Below, in pieces: positions 4,710 through 8,273 of a stretch of 8,273 nucleotides of DNA. The DNA lies in contig CAMZCW010000097.1 in assembly GCA_947305045.1 (NCBI GenBank), positions 1 to 8,273 of the forward strand, in the 5' to 3' direction. The notes beneath the pieces were generated by a model that was not told the DNA's origin, did no database searches, and worked only from the letters and a program-made list of their open reading frames with translations. The stretch is from an uncultured Bacteroidales bacterium (GTDB lineage Bacteria; Bacteroidota; Bacteroidia; Bacteroidales; UBA932). How positions within the stretch are numbered: the first letter of the stretch is position 1; the number at the start of each line of letters is the position of its first letter. The translations under genes and the position numbers were made by a program.

Positions 4710-7700
4710 CTAAGCCTTGGGGTATTTCACCGTGAAGCACGCGCCGCCCAGGTTGAAGGATTTGCTGTAGGAGATGGAACCACCGCAGTGGTCCACAATG
4801 CGCCGGCAAATGGCCAGTCCAAGGCCGCTCCCGCTGGTTTTGGTGGTGAAGTCCGGCGTGAAAATCTTATCCTGGAGGGCGGCATCTACGCCCGGGCCGT
4901 TATCCTCGACCACAATGTCGTAGAAGTTGTCTTCCACGGCATTGCGCAGCGACACCACCAGGCGCTTTTGCCCGGGCTGCCCGTCCACGGCCTGGATGGC
5001 GTTGGTAATGAGGTTGACCACCACGCGCGTGAGTTGCGGACGCGGGGCCATGACAAAGGCATCGGAGAGGCCAAAGTAGTCCAGCTGGATGTCGTCCCGG
5101 GAGTCAAACAGATCCACTTCCTGCCTGATCAGTGCATCCAGGTCCAGCCGCTCCGCCTGTTGGTCATACATCTTGGCGAAGGTGGAGAATTGGTCGGCGG
5201 AGTCCGCCAGCAGGTCCACATGGTACAGGACGGTCTGCGCTACTTCGTCAAAGCGCTCCTCCCAGGAGGGGTTGCTGGTAGCTTTCATGCGTATGAGCAT
5301 CTGGAGCTGCAGCTTGATGGGCGTGAGCGGGTTTTTGAGGTCGTGCGCCACACGGCGGGCCATGTCCGTCCAGGCCTTGTCACGCTCCACCTGCGCCAGG
5401 CGGCGGGAGCTTTCGCCCAGGTCCCGCACCATGCGGTTATAGGCTTGTACCAGCGGTGTAATTTCGTCCTCCTGATTGTATTCCAGCGGCTCCAGGTGGT
5501 CCACGTCCGTGACGGTCATCTTCCGGCGCAGCTCCGCAATGGGACGGAACATGCGGCTTACCACCTCAAAGGTGACAAAGCGGGAAATGAGCAGGAGCAG
5601 CAGGAAGATGGTAATGACCGTGGCAATGTGCAGGACGGCCTCCGTTTCCAGGTCATGGGTAATGTCGGTGAAGGGGGACGATACAATGGCCACCATGCGG
5701 CCGCTGCTGTTCATCACGGGGGCATATAGGGCGTAATAACTGCGCCTGCCTGCCCGTTCCCGGTGCATGTAAAAGCGTTTGTGGCTGTACATGATTTGCA
5801 TGTAGGCGGCGTTGTCCAGCCGGTGTCCCAGAATCATGCGGTCGTACACTTCCGGCGTGGTGCTCATGATCACCCGGCCGGAAAGGTCAAAGAGCGAGAT
5901 GTCGCATTTGAGATTGTTTCCCACGCCTTCCACGGCCGCCAGGACGGCCGTCGTGCGTACCTCTTCGGGATCCTCCACCTGGCGCAGGCGCTCCTGCAGC
6001 ATGCCCTGCAGCGCATTGATGCGTGAGGTCATGATGCTTTCCATATCGGCATTGTTGCGCTTGTATACAAACCAGACGGAGAAGCCGGCCATGGCCACCA
6101 GGGTGATCAGGAGCGAGATGTACATGACCAGGCTGATACGCGTCTGGTAGTACCGTTTTTCCCCGCTGCCGCGCCGCCGCCAGGTGAGGGTGGACAGCAG
6201 CAGGAAGGCCAGAATGGCAAACAGGACGCCCTCTACCACGTAGTACAGCCATTCGGTGCTGGGACGCGAGATCACGACGGTTTCCCCTTCCGACACATTG
6301 TGCATAAAGTGGCACCATCCTTCCAGATCTACGTGTGTTATCGCTTTGTCCGTGAGCGCTTTGAGGCGGTCCGAGTAAACGGTGGGGTAGGGATAAAGGC
6401 CCTTGTACTGCACCAGGCGGCCTTCTACGTATTTGGCCCAGGAATAAACGGGAGGCAGCGACACGCGGCCCGGGTCTGCGATGCCCAGCAGGCTCAGGTA
6501 GCCGCGGTCTTCCCGGTTGTGCTTGGACTCTACGGTCACCAGCACGGAATGCGCTCCTTTGTCTTTGATATAATAGGTGAACAGGCCGGTATAGGAGGTT
6601 CTTCCACTGCCGATGGCGCTATAAAAGAAGTGCGAATTCTCTCCCAGGCGCACGCCGCTGCGGATACGGTCCTGGAACAGGGCGGAGGCGCTTACATCGT
6701 CCGGAAGTTGCACGGCAATGTCGTAATCCTGCGAAATGCGGCCCATGTAGGTGCTTACCAGCCGGCCCTGAATGATGCCTGCACTGCTTTCGATGACCGA
6801 CAGCGCACCAATCATGGGATCTGCGGCGATGGCGTTTTCCACGCTCCGCAGCTGGATTTCCAGGGCAATGTCGCGGTCCATGGCCAGGCGGTTGGCCCAT
6901 ACGTCTATGCGTCGCTGCTCTTTCTGGAAGCCCAGCCAGGACGATGCCACCACAAAGTAGATGCCTACTACCAGGGCATAGCACAGGCGCCCGCCGGCGG
7001 AAAACATGTCGTAGCGGAGCCCCGTCAGGGAACGCAGCAGGGGAGAGAGCATTTGCAGGAGCAGCGGAACGGCAATGGAAAGGGCCAGGAACGACAGATA
7101 GACGGTGGCCGTGTACCTGCTCAGCAAGCTCACCTTGTACAGCTCCAGGTTGATGCTGGAGTTGATGGTGAGGCTGCGGAAGCTCAGGTGAATGTACACG
7201 CAAACGGCGGCTGCAAGCAGGACGAGCACGGCCGCGAGCAGGCCTTCCAGTACCGGACGATGTTTTTCCCGCAGGGATTTGAGCAGGGTCCATCGGACCA
7301 GATAGAGGTCCAGTACCAGCAGGGTGATAGCCAGGTTGATCAGGATGACGGCGCCCAGCGAATAGAAGAGGGAACCGTCGGCATACAGGAGGGGCGAGAA
7401 GAACTGCGTGGAGACACTGAGCCCTCGCCCGTACAGGTACATGCCCGCAATGGCGCACCCTTGCAGGAGTACGGTGAGGACCAGCATCCCCGGGGTGGGA
7501 TGGATGCCCAGCAGAAGCGACAGGCCTATAATCAGCAGCCCCAGTGCCATCCACAGCAGGGTGGAATGCCGCTGGCCGCTTTCTGCGAGCGTTTCTGCGG
7601 TGAGCTTGAACAGGGGCGTGCCGGCTACCATGACGGATACGCCGGTTCCTTCCGAGAGCGGCCGTACGGTGTAGTGCTGGTCTGCTCCGAAATGCCGGTT

Positions 7701-8207
7701 GATGCCGTTGAGCGAGCCGGCTTGGAGCTCATTGACAATCTCCAGGCCGGCAATGATGACACAGTCCTCTCCCTGCACCTTCTTTTCCAGGTACCACTTG
7801 GGCCCATGGTTTACGTAACGAAGCTCCGCCGTGGCATCTTTCAGGGGCGATGAGAAATTGCCGCGGCTGTCTCCCAGGCGGTTCACCAGCGTTTGCGGAC
7901 GGATGTCGTCGCTGCGGATAGGGAACTGGTGGGCCCAGCTTTGCAGGGTGTCTTCCACATAGCGATAAATCACCATGTCTTCCGGCAGGCCGTCCAGCTC
8001 CATCCATGCTTTTGCATCCGCATGGAATCCTTTTTCAATGAAATGGTCCAGGATGCGAAGCCTGTTTTCCACCTTGAGACCCATTTCTTCCGCCGCCGAC
8101 GCCACATTGTTCCGGCCGCCCGTAAAGAAGGAGGCGGCAAATACACAGGCTGCGGCCAGAATGAGCACCAGGCTCAGCCAGAGCAATATGTGTCTCTTTT
8201 TATTCAT
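4710..8207 (-). CDS. Large multi-pass NtrY-like sensor histidine kinase
   Basis: The protein has 1165 residues. Hydrophobic segments lie near 7-28, 216-234, 237-259, 279-304, 320-341, 369-389, 408-424, 653-673, 690-714 and 857-876: ten predicted membrane passes. Positively charged loops (RWTLLKSLREKHR, WRRRGSGEKR) fall on the cytoplasmic side, supporting this topology. It leaves three sizeable periplasmic regions: 30-215, 425-652 and 715-856 (the last possibly Cache-like). A HAMP-like linker (about 877-935) leads to the kinase core: H-box RRVAHDLKNPLTPIK with His955, N-box NLITNAIQAV (1065-1074), G1 EDNGPGVD (1101-1108), F-box IFTPDFTTK (1115-1123) and G2 GSGLGLA (1126-1132). The HDLKNPLTPI form is typical of NtrY/NtrB-like kinases. 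The ATG at 8207 overlaps the rlmH stop (ATGAATAA); a GTG at 8222 is in frame, but AAAGG lies too close to it and fits the ATG better. The signal is not known. Confidence 0.93.
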   Translation of the reverse strand: MNKKRHILLWLSLVLILAAACVFAASFFTGGRNNVASAAEEMGLKVENRLRILDHFIEKGFHADAKAWMELDGLPEDMVIYRYVEDTLQSWAHQFPIRSDDIRPQTLVNRLGDSRGNFSSPLKDATAELRYVNHGPKWYLEKKVQGEDCVIIAGLEIVNELQAGSLNGINRHFGADQHYTVRPLSEGTGVSVMVAGTPLFKLTAETLAESGQRHSTLLWMALGLLIIGLSLLLGIHPTPGMLVLTVLLQGCAIAGMYLYGRGLSVSTQFFSPLLYADGSLFYSLGAVILINLAITLLVLDLYLVRWTLLKSLREKHRPVLEGLLAAVLVLLAAAVCVYIHLSFRSLTINSSINLELYKVSLLSRYTATVYLSFLALSIAVPLLLQMLSPLLRSLTGLRYDMFSAGGRLCYALVVGIYFVVASSWLGFQKEQRRIDVWANRLAMDRDIALEIQLRSVENAIAADPMIGALSVIESSAGIIQGRLVSTYMGRISQDYDIAVQLPDDVSASALFQDRIRSGVRLGENSHFFYSAIGSGRTSYTGLFTYYIKDKGAHSVLVTVESKHNREDRGYLSLLGIADPGRVSLPPVYSWAKYVEGRLVQYKGLYPYPTVYSDRLKALTDKAITHVDLEGWCHFMHNVSEGETVVISRPSTEWLYYVVEGVLFAILAFLLLSTLTWRRRGSGEKRYYQTRISLVMYISLLITLVAMAGFSVWFVYKRNNADMESIMTSRINALQGMLQERLRQVEDPEEVRTTAVLAAVEGVGNNLKCDISLFDLSGRVIMSTTPEVYDRMILGHRLDNAAYMQIMYSHKRFYMHRERAGRRSYYALYAPVMNSSGRMVAIVSSPFTDITHDLETEAVLHIATVITIFLLLLLISRFVTFEVVSRMFRPIAELRRKMTVTDVDHLEPLEYNQEDEITPLVQAYNRMVRDLGESSRRLAQVERDKAWTDMARRVAHDLKNPLTPIKLQLQMLIRMKATSNPSWEERFDEVAQTVLYHVDLLADSADQFSTFAKMYDQQAERLDLDALIRQEVDLFDSRDDIQLDYFGLSDAFVMAPRPQLTRVVVNLITNAIQAVDGQPGQKRLVVSLRNAVEDNFYDIVVEDNGPGVDAALQDKIFTPDFTTKTSGSGLGLAICRRIVDHCGGSISYSKSFNLGGACFTVKYPKA

Positions 8208-8273
8208 GGTGATACGGCTCACCTTTCAGGATGGTGAACGCACGGTACAGCTGCTCTGCAAATATCGTGCGGA
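8200..8273 (-). CDS. rlmH: 23S rRNA pseudouridine-1915 N3-methyltransferase, 3' end only
   Basis: The last 23 codons are present: RTIFAEQLYRAFTILKGEPY followed by HHE and TAA. This closely matches the RlmH C-terminus (E. coli ends ESLYRAWSITTNHPYHRE), which contains part of the SPOUT-family S-adenosylmethionine site and the strongly conserved terminal PYHxE. RlmH methylates pseudouridine 1915 in helix 69 of 23S rRNA on assembled ribosomes. The gene is cut by the window edge, not broken. Its stop codon overlaps the kinase start by 8 nt, so the kinase is likely co-translated from the rlmH message. Confidence 0.92.
   Translation of the reverse strand, partial: RTIFAEQLYRAFTILKGEPYHHE

Noticed and set aside
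4693..4720. Sigma-54 promoter before the response regulator
   Set aside because: TTTGC is present on the minus strand but GG is not at the required 10-base distance from GC.
3776..7853. Long plus-strand frames of 319, 366 and 517 codons opposite the kinase and regulator
   Set aside because: They lie entirely antisense to well-supported genes and look like shadows of GC-biased codon use, with no recognisable domains.
8205..8222. GTG start at 8222 for the kinase
   Set aside because: It would lengthen the rlmH overlap and leaves AAAGG immediately before the GTG; the ATG at 8207 gives a normal MNKKR-plus-membrane-segment start.

Overview
The window looks like a chromosomal segment of a Bacteroidota bacterium, most likely of the order Bacteroidales. 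Four things point there: the EF-P, IspH and Cmk sequences resemble the Bacteroidales types as I remember them; cmk and ispH lie side by side, as in Bacteroides; the promoter in front of efp matches the Bacteroidota consensus (TTTG, 20 bases, TAnnTTTG); and Shine-Dalgarno sites are weak. The genus cannot be fixed by eye.

Layout: positions 1 to about 1316 carry no gene I can support. This stretch is packed with inverted, tandem and dispersed repeats: a strong 18-bp hairpin, a family of CCTCGTT/AACGAGG hairpins alternating with CCGCC/GGCGG hairpins, a degenerate AGGTCGGTG repeat field with inverted copies, and nine 21-22 bp tandem units in which two unit types alternate. Then comes efp (elongation factor P) on the plus strand with its own promoter.

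Everything from 1939 to the right edge lies on the minus strand and reads, in transcription order, rlmH (only its 3' end is present), a very large multi-pass sensor histidine kinase, a sigma-54-activator-type response regulator, cmk (cytidylate kinase) and ispH (HMBPP reductase). The junctions are tight: 8-nt overlap, 46-nt gap, 4-nt overlap, 7-nt overlap. This suggests one operon in which an NtrY/NtrC-like two-component system is locked between housekeeping genes for rRNA methylation, nucleotide and isoprenoid metabolism. ispH and efp converge and overlap by 22 bp, and the best terminator-like hairpin for efp lies inside the ispH coding sequence.

Most notable: (1) the response regulator ends right after its AAA+ domain, has no Fis-type DNA-binding domain, and carries GSFTSA in place of GAFTGA; (2) its partner kinase has about ten membrane segments and three separate predicted periplasmic regions; (3) the repeat-rich region upstream of efp contrasts sharply with the overlapping genes beside it; (4) EF-P has GNT where the E-site-contacting loop of domain III normally has GDT. 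I see no mobile element, tRNA, rRNA or CRISPR array.
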